DNA of 64,000 nt. Origin: Alphaproteobacteria bacterium (GTDB lineage Bacteria; Pseudomonadota; Alphaproteobacteria; Rhodobacterales; Rhodobacteraceae). This document shows, in pieces, positions 56,842 to 64,000 of the stretch (position 1 is the stretch's first letter; every line of letters begins with the position of its first letter). The DNA is taken from assembly GCA_024280735.1 (NCBI GenBank), contig JAJRPO010000025.1, positions 124,001-188,000 on the forward strand, in the 5' to 3' direction. Under the pieces are notes generated by a model, which saw only the letters and a list, made by a program, of their open reading frames with translations, was not told the origin of the DNA and ran no database searches. The translations under genes and the position numbers were made by a program.

Positions 56842-59800
56842 TTACTCGTTTTCCGCGTCCAGCAACTCGATATTCAAACCGAGTGAGCGGATTTCTTTCA
56901 CAAGAACATTGAACGATTCTGGTACACCAGCCTCGAAGTTGTCCTCACCTTTGACGATGCTTTCATAGACCTTAGTCCGGCCTGCCACGTCATCCGATTT
57001 CACCGTCAGCATTTCCTGCAAGGTGTAAGCGGCGCCGTAAGCTTCCAGTGCCCAAACTTCCATCTCCCCGAAGCGCTGGCCACCGAACTGTGCTTTACCA
57101 CCCAGCGGCTGCTGCGTGACAAGGCTGTAAGGACCAGTTGAACGGGCATGGATTTTGTCATCAACAAGGTGATGCAGTTTGAGAATGTATTTAACACCAA
57201 CAGTCACCGGACGGGCGAATTGTTCGCCTGTACGACCATCAAACACGATGGACTGACCAGTAGTATCAAAACCGGCACGGGTTAGCGCGTCGTTAACGTC
57301 CTCTTCCTTTGCACCATCAAAAACAGGCGTTGCGATTGGAACACCACGGGTCACATTACCAGCAGCCTCGAGGAATTCGTCTTGCGACATCTCGGTCAAA
57401 GCACTGTTGTAAATGGTTTCGCCATAGGCGTTTTTCATCGCTTCCTGAACCGGAGTCATATCGCCGCTACGACGGTATTCCTTCAAGCCTTCGTCGATGC
57501 TTTGGCCCAGACCGCGCGCAGCCCAACCCATGTGGGTTTCAAGAATCTGACCTACGTTCATACGCGACGGCACACCCAGCGGGTTCAAACAGAAATCAAC
57601 CGGCGTACCATCCGCAAGGAACGGCATGTCTTCTTGGGGAACAACGCGGGAAATAACCCCTTTGTTGCCGTGACGACCCGCCATTTTATCACCTGGTTGC
57701 AGCTTACGCTTCACCGCAATGAATACTTTGACCATCTTCATCACACCCGGTGGCAAATCATCGCCGCGACGGACCTTGTCAACCTTGTCTTCAAAACGCG
57801 CTTCCAGTGATTTTTTCTGGATTTCGTATTGCGTGTTCAAAGCCTCGATCTCTGTGGAATCCGTGTCATCGGCAATTGCCAACTGCCACCACTGACCGCG
57901 CGACAGAGTTTCAAGCAACTCGTCGTTGATCATGGAACCTGAACGCACACCTTTGGGGCCTTTGATGGCCTCTTTACCGGAAAGCAGGACTTTCAGACGT
58001 CCATAAATATTGCGATCCAGAATGCCCATTTCATCGTCACGGTCACGAGACAGACGCTCAACTTCTTCGCGTTCGATTTGCAGCGCACGTTCGTCTTTTT
58101 CAATGCCGTGGCGGTTGAAAACGCGAACTTCTACGACTGTACCGTAATCTCCGGGCGGCAGACGCATGGAGGTATCCCGCACGTCGGAAGCTTTCTCACC
58201 GAAGATGGCGCGCAGCAGTTTTTCCTCTGGCGTCATCGGGCTTTCGCCTTTGGGGGTGATTTTGCCAACCAGAATATCCGCAGGGCCTACTTCGGCACCA
58301 ATGTAGACGATACCGGCCTCGTCCAGATTACGCAGGGCTTCTTCGCCGACGTTTGGAATATCACGGGTGATTTCCTCTGGGCCTAGTTTGGTATCACGGG
58401 CCGCAACCTCGAATTCCTCGATGTGGACCGAAGTGAAGACGTCGTCTTTCACAATCCGTTCGGAAATCAGGATTGAATCCTCGTAGTTGTAGCCATTCCA
58501 CGGCATAAACGCCACGAGGATGTTTTTACCCAAGGCCAATTCACCCAGATCGGTGGACGGGCCATCGGCAACAACTTCGCCCTTGGAAACGCGGTCACCA
58601 ACCTTCACCAGCGGACGCTGGTTGATACAGGTGTTTTGGTTTGAACGCTGGAATTTACGCAGACGATAGATATCAACACCCGGGTCACCCGGTGCCAAAT
58701 CTTCGGTTGCGCGCACAACAATACGCATGGCGTCAACTTGATCGATGATCCCGCCACGTTTGGCAGTAATCGCAGCGCCGGAATCCCGTGCGACGATTTC
58801 TTCAATCCCAGTCCCCACAAAAGGCGCTTCGGCCTTGAGCAATGGAACAGCCTGACGTTGCATGTTTGACCCCATCAACGCGCGGTTGGCGTCGTCGTTT
58901 TCCAGGAACGGGATCAAAGATGCCGCAACAGAAACCAACTGCTTGGGTGAAACGTCGATATAGTCGATGTTTTCCGGAGCAGACAAAGTATACTCGCCTG
59001 ATTTCCGCGAGGATGCCAGATCGTTGGTAAACTTGCCGTTTTCATCCAATGCCGCGTTGGCCTGCGCCACAGTATAGCGCATTTCCTCGGTTGCGGACAT
59101 GTACAGAACTTCGTCTGTTACTGTGCTGTCCGTCACCTTGCGGTATGGCGTTTCAATAAAGCCGTATTTATTCACCCGCGCATATGACGCCAGCGAGTTG
59201 ATCAGACCAATGTTCGGACCCTCGGGTGTTTCAATCGGACACATGCGACCATAGTGGGTTGGATGCACATCGCGCACCTCAAAGCCGGCACGTTCGCGGG
59301 TCAGACCCCCTGGGCCAAGCGCAGACAGGCGGCGCTTGTGGGTAACTTCCGACAGCGGGTTGGTTTGGTCCATGAACTGCGACAGCTGTGAAGAGCCGAA
59401 GAATTCACGCACCGCAGCAGCGGCCGGTTTGGCGTTGATCAGATCTTGCGGCATGATGGTGTCGATTTCAACACTGCTCATGCGTTCCTTGATCGCGCGT
59501 TCCATCCGCAGCAGGCCGACACGGTATTGGTTTTCCATCAGCTCGCCAACGGAACGAACCCGCCGGTTGCCAAGGTGGTCAATATCGTCAATGCCGCCTT
59601 TGCCGTCGCGCAAGCCAACAAGGGCCTTAATAACCGCGATGATGTCTTCTTTGCGCAGGGTGCGTTGGGTATCTTCGGCATCCAGTTGCAGGCGCATGTT
59701 CATTTTAACCCGGCCAACAGCGGACAGGTCATAACGATCTTTGTCAAAGAACAAGGTGTCAAACAAGGCCGAGGCCGCGTCAACGGTGGGTGGCTCACCC

Positions 59801-60978
59801 GGGCGCATCACACGGTAAATATCCATCAGCGCGGTATCGCGCCCGTGGTTTTTATCCACTGCCATGGTGTTGCGGATGTAAGGGCCAACATTGATGTTGT
59901 CGATGTCCAGCGTCGGGATTTCCTTAACGCCGTTTTCCAGTAGCAAAGGAATGGTGCCGCCGTTGACGTTACCCTCTTTGTCATACTCGAACGTCAGCTC
60001 ATCGCCAGCTTCGACCCAGATTTCACCAGTTTCTTCGTTGATGATATCTTTGGCAACATAGCGGCCTGCGATTTCCTCAAACGGAACCAGAATCTCGGTT
60101 ACTTTGCCATCGTCTTTCAGCTTTTTAACTGTCCGTGGCGTAACCTTCTTACCGGCTTCGGCAATCACTTCGCCAGATTTGGCGTCGATAATGTCGAACA
60201 AAGGTTTGGTTCCCCGAATCCGATCAGGGAAGAATTTGGTTGCCCAACCGTTCTTCTTCTTGATCATCCGGTATTTAACAGTGTCGTAATATGCATCGCA
60301 AATATCTTCTTGGGTCAGGCCCAAGGAATACAGCAAAGTTGTTACCGGCAGTTTCCGGCGACGGTCAATGCGCGCGAACACGATGTCTTTGGCGTCGAAT
60401 TCAAAATCCAGCCACGAACCGCGATAAGGAATAATCCGCGATGCAAACAGCAACTTGCCCGATGAGTGGGATTTACCCTTGTCATGGTCAAAGAAAACGC
60501 CCGGCGAGCGGTGCATCTGGGAAACGATTACACGCTCGGTGCCGTTCACAACGAAAGTACCGTTGTGGGTCATCAAAGGCATATCGCCCATGAATACGTC
60601 TTGTTCTTTGATGTCCTTAACGGAACGGGCACCTGTGTCCTCGTCCACATCAAACACGATCAAACGCAGAGTCACCTTCAGCGGCGCGGAATATGTCATA
60701 TCGCGTTGCTGACATTCTTCCACGTCGTATTTTGGTTTTTCCAGCTCGTATTTCACGAATTCCAGAACGGAGGTTTCGTTGAAATCCTTGATCGGGAATA
60801 CCGACTGGAAAACACCTTGGATGCCATGACCATCGGTTGGGATGGATTCCTCACCGGAGCGCAAGAAAAGATCATAAGAGCTTTTCTGAACTTCGATCAG
60901 ATTTGGCATTTCCAGCACTTCGCGGATTTTGCTATAAAACCGACGGACACGTTTTTGACCTGAATGCGTTTGGGGCAT
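56842..60978 (-). CDS. rpoB: RNA polymerase beta subunit
   Basis: A 1378-residue subunit of normal alphaproteobacterial length. The rifampicin-binding cluster reads [20 protein letters not shown] and [12 protein letters not shown], with wild-type residues at the usual resistance positions. C-terminal landmarks are [15 protein letters not shown] and [30 protein letters not shown] precedes ATG 60978. A 236-base gap with a strong hairpin separates it from rplL, and 46 bases separate it from rpoC. Confidence 0.99.
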   Translation of the reverse strand: MPQTHSGQKRVRRFYSKIREVLEMPNLIEVQKSSYDLFLRSGEESIPTDGHGIQGVFQSVFPIKDFNETSVLEFVKYELEKPKYDVEECQQRDMTYSAPLKVTLRLIVFDVDEDTGARSVKDIKEQDVFMGDMPLMTHNGTFVVNGTERVIVSQMHRSPGVFFDHDKGKSHSSGKLLFASRIIPYRGSWLDFEFDAKDIVFARIDRRRKLPVTTLLYSLGLTQEDICDAYYDTVKYRMIKKKNGWATKFFPDRIRGTKPLFDIIDAKSGEVIAEAGKKVTPRTVKKLKDDGKVTEILVPFEEIAGRYVAKDIINEETGEIWVEAGDELTFEYDKEGNVNGGTIPLLLENGVKEIPTLDIDNINVGPYIRNTMAVDKNHGRDTALMDIYRVMRPGEPPTVDAASALFDTLFFDKDRYDLSAVGRVKMNMRLQLDAEDTQRTLRKEDIIAVIKALVGLRDGKGGIDDIDHLGNRRVRSVGELMENQYRVGLLRMERAIKERMSSVEIDTIMPQDLINAKPAAAAVREFFGSSQLSQFMDQTNPLSEVTHKRRLSALGPGGLTRERAGFEVRDVHPTHYGRMCPIETPEGPNIGLINSLASYARVNKYGFIETPYRKVTDSTVTDEVLYMSATEEMRYTVAQANAALDENGKFTNDLASSRKSGEYTLSAPENIDYIDVSPKQLVSVAASLIPFLENDDANRALMGSNMQRQAVPLLKAEAPFVGTGIEEIVARDSGAAITAKRGGIIDQVDAMRIVVRATEDLAPGDPGVDIYRLRKFQRSNQNTCINQRPLVKVGDRVSKGEVVADGPSTDLGELALGKNILVAFMPWNGYNYEDSILISERIVKDDVFTSVHIEEFEVAARDTKLGPEEITRDIPNVGEEALRNLDEAGIVYIGAEVGPADILVGKITPKGESPMTPEEKLLRAIFGEKASDVRDTSMRLPPGDYGTVVEVRVFNRHGIEKDERALQIEREEVERLSRDRDDEMGILDRNIYGRLKVLLSGKEAIKGPKGVRSGSMINDELLETLSRGQWWQLAIADDTDSTEIEALNTQYEIQKKSLEARFEDKVDKVRRGDDLPPGVMKMVKVFIAVKRKLQPGDKMAGRHGNKGVISRVVPQEDMPFLADGTPVDFCLNPLGVPSRMNVGQILETHMGWAARGLGQSIDEGLKEYRRSGDMTPVQEAMKNAYGETIYNSALTEMSQDEFLEAAGNVTRGVPIATPVFDGAKEEDVNDALTRAGFDTTGQSIVFDGRTGEQFARPVTVGVKYILKLHHLVDDKIHARSTGPYSLVTQQPLGGKAQFGGQRFGEMEVWALEAYGAAYTLQEMLTVKSDDVAGRTKVYESIVKGEDNFEAGVPESFNVLVKEIRSLGLNIELLDAENE

Positions 60979-61147
60979 GCTTGTCTCTTTCCTTTATGTT
61001 CACCTTGCACATCCGTTGGGCACCGGACGGCTTGGCCACATCTGCGTGGGTGGTCCCATTCTTGCCAAAGTTCCCAAACTCTAGCACCCGAACCATCCCG
61101 CGGCTTTCAAAAGGCCCTTTTGCAAAGGCCTCTGGAAAGACGCGATA

Positions 61148-61178
61148 GGCTGAACCCACCGTTTCGGCGGGTTCAGCC
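61148..61178 (-). promoter_or_regulatory. Strong stem-loop between rplL and rpoB
   Basis: GGCTGAACCC (61148-61157) pairs perfectly with GGGTTCAGCC (61169-61178), and the loop can add two further C-G pairs. It lies in the transcribed rplL-rpoB spacer. No T-run follows on the minus strand. By analogy with E. coli, it is likely a partial attenuator or RNase III processing site that sets the rplL:rpoB ratio (inference). Confidence 0.65.
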
Positions 61179-61214
61179 AGTTTGTTTCACCTATCCAGCC
61201 AAAGCCGGGATAGA

Positions 61215-61589
61215 TTACTTCAGTTCTACTTCAGCACCAGCTGCTTCCAGCTTGGCTTTGATTTCTTCAGCTTCAGCTTTGGAAACGCCTTCTTTGACAG
61301 CTTTGCCGCCAGCGTCGACCAGACCTTTAGCTTCTTTCAGACCCAGGCCAGTGATGGCGCGGACTTCTTTGATGACGCCAATTTTCTTGTCGCCAGCAGA
61401 TTTCAGAATTACGTCGAATTCGTCTTTCTCTTCTGCAGCGTCAGCACCGTCAGCCGGGCCAGCCATCATGACAGCGCCACCGGCAGCTGGCTCGATGCCA
61501 TACTCGTCTTTGAGGAAAGTTTTCAGTTCTTGTGCTTCCAGCAGGGTCAGGTTGACGATGCTTTCTGCGATTGCTTTGATATCAGCCAT
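61215..61589 (-). CDS. rplL: 50S ribosomal protein L7/L12
   Basis: A 124-residue stalk protein. The N-terminal dimerisation domain ([20 protein letters not shown]), the alanine-rich hinge ([20 protein letters not shown]) and the globular C-terminal domain with [19 protein letters not shown] are all visible. It binds translation factors as several copies on L10. It is downstream of rplJ in the usual pair. Confidence 0.98.
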   Translation of the reverse strand: MADIKAIAESIVNLTLLEAQELKTFLKDEYGIEPAAGGAVMMAGPADGADAAEEKDEFDVILKSAGDKKIGVIKEVRAITGLGLKEAKGLVDAGGKAVKEGVSKAEAEEIKAKLEAAGAEVELK

Positions 61590-61666
61590 TTGATATTTCC
61601 GTTCGTTTTGTTTTGTTTCGAGTGCGGTCTTGAAACCACTACAACAGTCTTAACATTACAGTTCTG

Positions 61667-62188
61667 CTAAGCAGCCTCTGCCTTGTTATCCTCGATCGTG
61701 GAAAGAATTCCCGCGATGTTGGAGGCAGGCGCGCCAATCGCACCAGCAATGTTGGAAGCAGGCGCCCCAATACAGCCAACGATAGAAGCAATAAGCTCCT
61801 CGCGTGACGGCATGGCGGCAACGGCTTTAACACCAGCTGGATCAAGAAGGTCGGACCCCATAGACCCACCGAGAACAACAAGCTTCTTGTTGTCTTTGGC
61901 GAATGCTTCAGTGGCTTTCGCCGCTGAAACCGGATCTTCGGAATATGCGAAAACAGTCATGCCGGTCAAAAGATCGGCGATGGCTGCGCATGGGGTGCCC
62001 TCAAGAGCGATTTTGGCGAGCTTGTTTTTGGCTACACGTACGGATCCGCCGAGTTCGCGCATGCGCGCCCGGTAATCCTGCATATCTGCAACTGTCAGAC
62101 CGACGTAATGGCTTACCACCACTACACCAGAGTCCTTGAAGATTTGACCGAGTTCGTCGACCACTGCTTCTTTTTGGGCTCTATCCAC
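61667..62188 (-). CDS. rplJ: 50S ribosomal protein L10
   Basis: A 173-residue protein that anchors L7/L12 dimers. [17 protein letters not shown] and [21 protein letters not shown] are typical of the N-terminal domain. Start is GTG 62188. The L12-binding C-terminal helix region contains an exact 9-residue tandem repeat of GAPASNIAG with an 11-residue period. It probably represses its own operon through the leader RNA upstream (family knowledge). Confidence 0.97.
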   Translation of the reverse strand: MDRAQKEAVVDELGQIFKDSGVVVVSHYVGLTVADMQDYRARMRELGGSVRVAKNKLAKIALEGTPCAAIADLLTGMTVFAYSEDPVSAAKATEAFAKDNKKLVVLGGSMGSDLLDPAGVKAVAAMPSREELIASIVGCIGAPASNIAGAIGAPASNIAGILSTIEDNKAEAA

Positions 62189-62438
62189 AGTATTGCTCCA
62201 GTTTATGGAAGGCTCATGCCCTCCGGCTCGAATTTACCAACGTGGCTTGCGCCTTGTTAGCATCTTAGGGTCCTAACTACGGTTCCCTCCCAAATCGCTC
62301 GAGGCTCGCGCCCTTTGCTATTGTTCGTTCCCCGTCTCAGGCAGGAAATTAAGCCTTGCGGCACCCACCATCTTGGACAGTGTGGGATGGCTTGCACCAC
62401 CCCGTATCAACCGGCCCCTTGCGGAACCGGTGGAATTC
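62189..62438 (-). promoter_or_regulatory. rplJ leader region (probable L10 leader RNA)
   Basis: A 250-base gap between rplA and rplJ on the transcribed strand with no gene. Ribosomal L10 operons carry here a structured leader bound by L10-(L12)4. Several short GC-rich inverted segments are present (for example CCGGTTCC with its near partner GGGGCCGG at the rplA side), but I could not fold the whole region by eye. A promoter for rplJL-rpoBC may also lie here. Confidence 0.45.
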
Positions 62439-63137
62439 TTATTCGCCGATTGCGCTGGCTACATCAATTGTCACGCCCGGGCCCATAGTAGAGCTTACGG
62501 AGATCTTTTTCATGTATGCGCCTTTGGCACCTGTTGGCTTGGCTTTTTGAACCGCGCCAATGAAGGCTTTCAGGTTTTCAACCAAATTGGCCTCAGAGAA
62601 GGATGCTTTGCCGACGCCTGCGTGTACAACACCGGCTTTTTCAGCCTTGAACTGCACTTCGCCGCCTTTGGCAGCTTCAACAGCAGCCTTAACGTCCATC
62701 GTTACCGTACCAACCCGCGGGTTTGGCATCAGGTTGCGTGGGCCAAGGATTTTACCCAGACGACCAACGATTGGCATCATGTCCGGTGTAGCGATACACC
62801 GATCAAAATCCAATGTGCCGCCCTGAATGATTTCCATCAGGTCTTCTGCACCAACAATGTCTGCACCAGCAGCGGTTGCTTCTTCAGCTTTAGGGCCGCG
62901 TGCAAACACAGCAACGCGAACATTTTTGCCTGTGCCGTTTGGCAGGGATACAACGCCGCGAACCATTTGGTCAGCGTGGCGTGGATCAACACCCAAAGTC
63001 AGGGCCATCTCAACGGTTTCGTCGAATTTCGCAGTTGCATTGGCTTTTACCAGCGCTACAGCTTCTTCAACGGTTACGTTTTCTTTACCAGCGAATGCAG
63101 CTTTGGCTGCGCGTGTTCTTTTACCAGCTTTTGCCAT
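62439..63137 (-). CDS. rplA: 50S ribosomal protein L1
   Basis: A 232-residue protein beginning [15 protein letters not shown]. The family block [21 protein letters not shown] and the signature around [15 protein letters not shown] are intact. It binds 23S rRNA at the E-site stalk and usually autoregulates the rplKA operon. Its ATG overlaps the rplK stop by one base (TAATG), so the two are translationally coupled. Confidence 0.98.
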   Translation of the reverse strand: MAKAGKRTRAAKAAFAGKENVTVEEAVALVKANATAKFDETVEMALTLGVDPRHADQMVRGVVSLPNGTGKNVRVAVFARGPKAEEATAAGADIVGAEDLMEIIQGGTLDFDRCIATPDMMPIVGRLGKILGPRNLMPNPRVGTVTMDVKAAVEAAKGGEVQFKAEKAGVVHAGVGKASFSEANLVENLKAFIGAVQKAKPTGAKGAYMKKISVSSTMGPGVTIDVASAIGE

Positions 63138-63562
63138 TACTTCACCTCGATGCCCATAGAACGGGCAGAACCCAGAATAATTTTCATCGCCGCGTCGATA
63201 TCGTTAGCGTTCAGATCTTTCATCTTCGCTTCAGCGATTTCTTTAACCTGCTTGGCAGTCACGGAACCCACGATCTCGCGACCGGGCAGTTTCGCGCCAG
63301 ACTTCAGCTTGGCAGCTTTGCGCAGCATGTAGGATGCCGGCGGTGTTTTGATGTCCAGAGTAAAGGACTTATCAACGTAATACGTGATAATGGTCGGGCA
63401 AGGGGCACCCGGCTCCAGGTCCTGCGTCTTGGCGTTGAACGCCTTACAGAATTCCATGATGTTCAAACCACGTTGACCCAATGCGGGGCCCACGGGGGGG
63501 GATGGGTTGGCTTGACCTGCTTTAACTTGCAGCTTCATCTTGCCAGCGATTTTTTTAGCCAT
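63137..63562 (-). CDS. rplK: 50S ribosomal protein L11
   Basis: A 141-residue protein, standard length. [20 protein letters not shown], then [21 protein letters not shown], and [15 protein letters not shown] are diagnostic. L11 binds the GTPase-associated centre of 23S rRNA and is needed for ribosome-dependent stringent activation in organisms with RelA. It is followed by rplA. Confidence 0.98.
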   Translation of the reverse strand: MAKKIAGKMKLQVKAGQANPSPPVGPALGQRGLNIMEFCKAFNAKTQDLEPGAPCPTIITYYVDKSFTLDIKTPPASYMLRKAAKLKSGAKLPGREIVGSVTAKQVKEIAEAKMKDLNANDIDAAMKIILGSARSMGIEVK

Positions 63563-63668
63563 GAGGCTCTCCTATAGTCCAATCCAATCAGGCGCGTCCT
63601 GATAGATCATATTTGGCGTGGTGCAGTTCGAATCACGCGTGATCCTCGCCTCCCACAAGGCATAACAC

Positions 63669-64000
63669 TTAGGTTAGTTTAGAAACCTGCGTGTATTCGA
63701 GTTCGACCGGCGTTGCGCGGCCAAAAATTGATACGGTCACTTTGAGACGGGCATTTTCTTCGTCCACATCCTCGACCATGCCGGCGAAACCCTCGAACGG
63801 GCCGTCGGTGACATTTACATTCTCGCCAATATCGTAGGAAATCAGAGTCCGTGGATTTTCCACGCCCTCCTCTACTTGGCTTACAAGACGCGCAACTTCG
63901 CGGTCACGCATCGGGATTGGCTTGCCCGGCTGGCCCAGAAATCCAGTGACTCGGTTAATATTGGAAATCAGATGATAGCCCTTGCCCGACATATTCATGC
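63669..64000 (-). CDS. nusG: Transcription termination/antitermination protein NusG, C-terminal part
   Basis: The frame continues past the window edge, so about the first 65 residues are missing. The visible part starts within the NGN domain (YHLISNINRVTGFLG) and ends with the KOW domain (ENVNVTDGPFEGFAGMVEDV, then VTVSIFGRATPVELEY). NusG links RNA polymerase to Rho or the ribosome. It is 106 bases upstream of rplK, the universal nusG-rplK order; secE would lie outside the window. Confidence 0.96.
   Translation of the reverse strand, partial: MNMSGKGYHLISNINRVTGFLGQPGKPIPMRDREVARLVSQVEEGVENPRTLISYDIGENVNVTDGPFEGFAGMVEDVDEENARLKVTVSIFGRATPVELEYTQVSKLT

Noticed and set aside
59290-59420. Rifampicin-resistance substitutions in RpoB
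   Set aside because: The cluster has wild-type residues at the commonly mutated positions (FMDQ and HKRRLSALG).
1-64000. tRNA, rRNA or mobile elements
   Set aside because: All gaps longer than about 80 bases were read; none contains a recognisable tRNA cloverleaf, rRNA segment, transposase or integrase.

Overview
The window looks like chromosome from an alphaproteobacterium of the order Rhodobacterales (roseobacter-type). The inference rests on gene content and order: an aerobic-type cobaltochelatase CobN, the ChvI/ChvG two-component system joined to a short HPr kinase and a PTS phosphorelay beside pckA, (2S)-methylsuccinyl-CoA dehydrogenase of the ethylmalonyl-CoA pathway, DUF1491 beside era, and alanine in place of the quinolone-contact serine of ParC. 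Most of the DNA is ordinary, densely packed core genome. I see no rRNA, tRNA, CRISPR array, insertion sequence or prophage.

Layout. 1-7161: the end of cobW, a GNAT gene and cobN, followed by an AT-richer sulfotransferase gene, a second GNAT gene, and a divergent VOC/soxR pair with a textbook SoxR-type promoter. 7242-12478 (minus): chvI-chvG-hprK-rapZ-PTS IIA-HPr-acyltransferase, divergent from pckA (12821-14425), with two LacI-type palindromes in the shared intergenic region. 14785-17486: methylsuccinyl-CoA dehydrogenase, a small exported protein whose signal peptide is out of frame, and a META-domain lipoprotein. 17483-27837 (minus): a long housekeeping run, folK-rpoZ-rsh-DUF2062-pdxJ-lysE-acpS-lepB-rnc-era-DUF1491-FAD oxidoreductase-recO. 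27932-31146 (plus): NYN-domain protein, ispH, methyltransferase, rnhA and a zinc-ribbon thioredoxin. 31148-35563 (minus): a large RTX protein, a GlsB-type membrane protein, and fmt with two deformylase genes, one of them catalytically degenerate. 35669-37912: a PatB/MalY aminotransferase and an AzlCD exporter. 37988-41226 (plus): fdhD-mobA-mobB-moeA. 41275-46621 (minus): a DUF3885-like orphan, an M48 protease, a DUF898 membrane protein and parC. 46717-52429 (plus): SDR, a twin-TM protein, PduO-type adenosyltransferase, etfBA, hydroxyacyl-CoA dehydrogenase, RidA and cobO. 52503-64000 (minus): nusG (cut by the window edge)-rplK-rplA-rplJ-rplL-rpoB-rpoC.

How it fits together. Several blocks point to growth on C2/C4 carbon and organic acids. 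Methylsuccinyl-CoA dehydrogenase passes electrons to ETF (etfBA). The ethylmalonyl-CoA and methylmalonyl-CoA mutases of that pathway, not in this window, need adenosylcobalamin, for which cobW, cobN, cobO and a PduO-type adenosyltransferase are present. pckA opens gluconeogenesis and sits beside the ChvIG/PTS regulatory cluster. fdhD-mobA-mobB-moeA prepare bis-MGD cofactor for a formate dehydrogenase encoded elsewhere.

I found no clearly new multi-gene system. The best leads are the SoxR-controlled VOC gene, the paired operators at pckA, the metal-ligand-less deformylase inside the def-fmt operon, the orphan seven-repeat RTX protein, the split signal peptide at 16544-16986, and a short dispersed motif (AGAGCRTTTC) next to hairpins.
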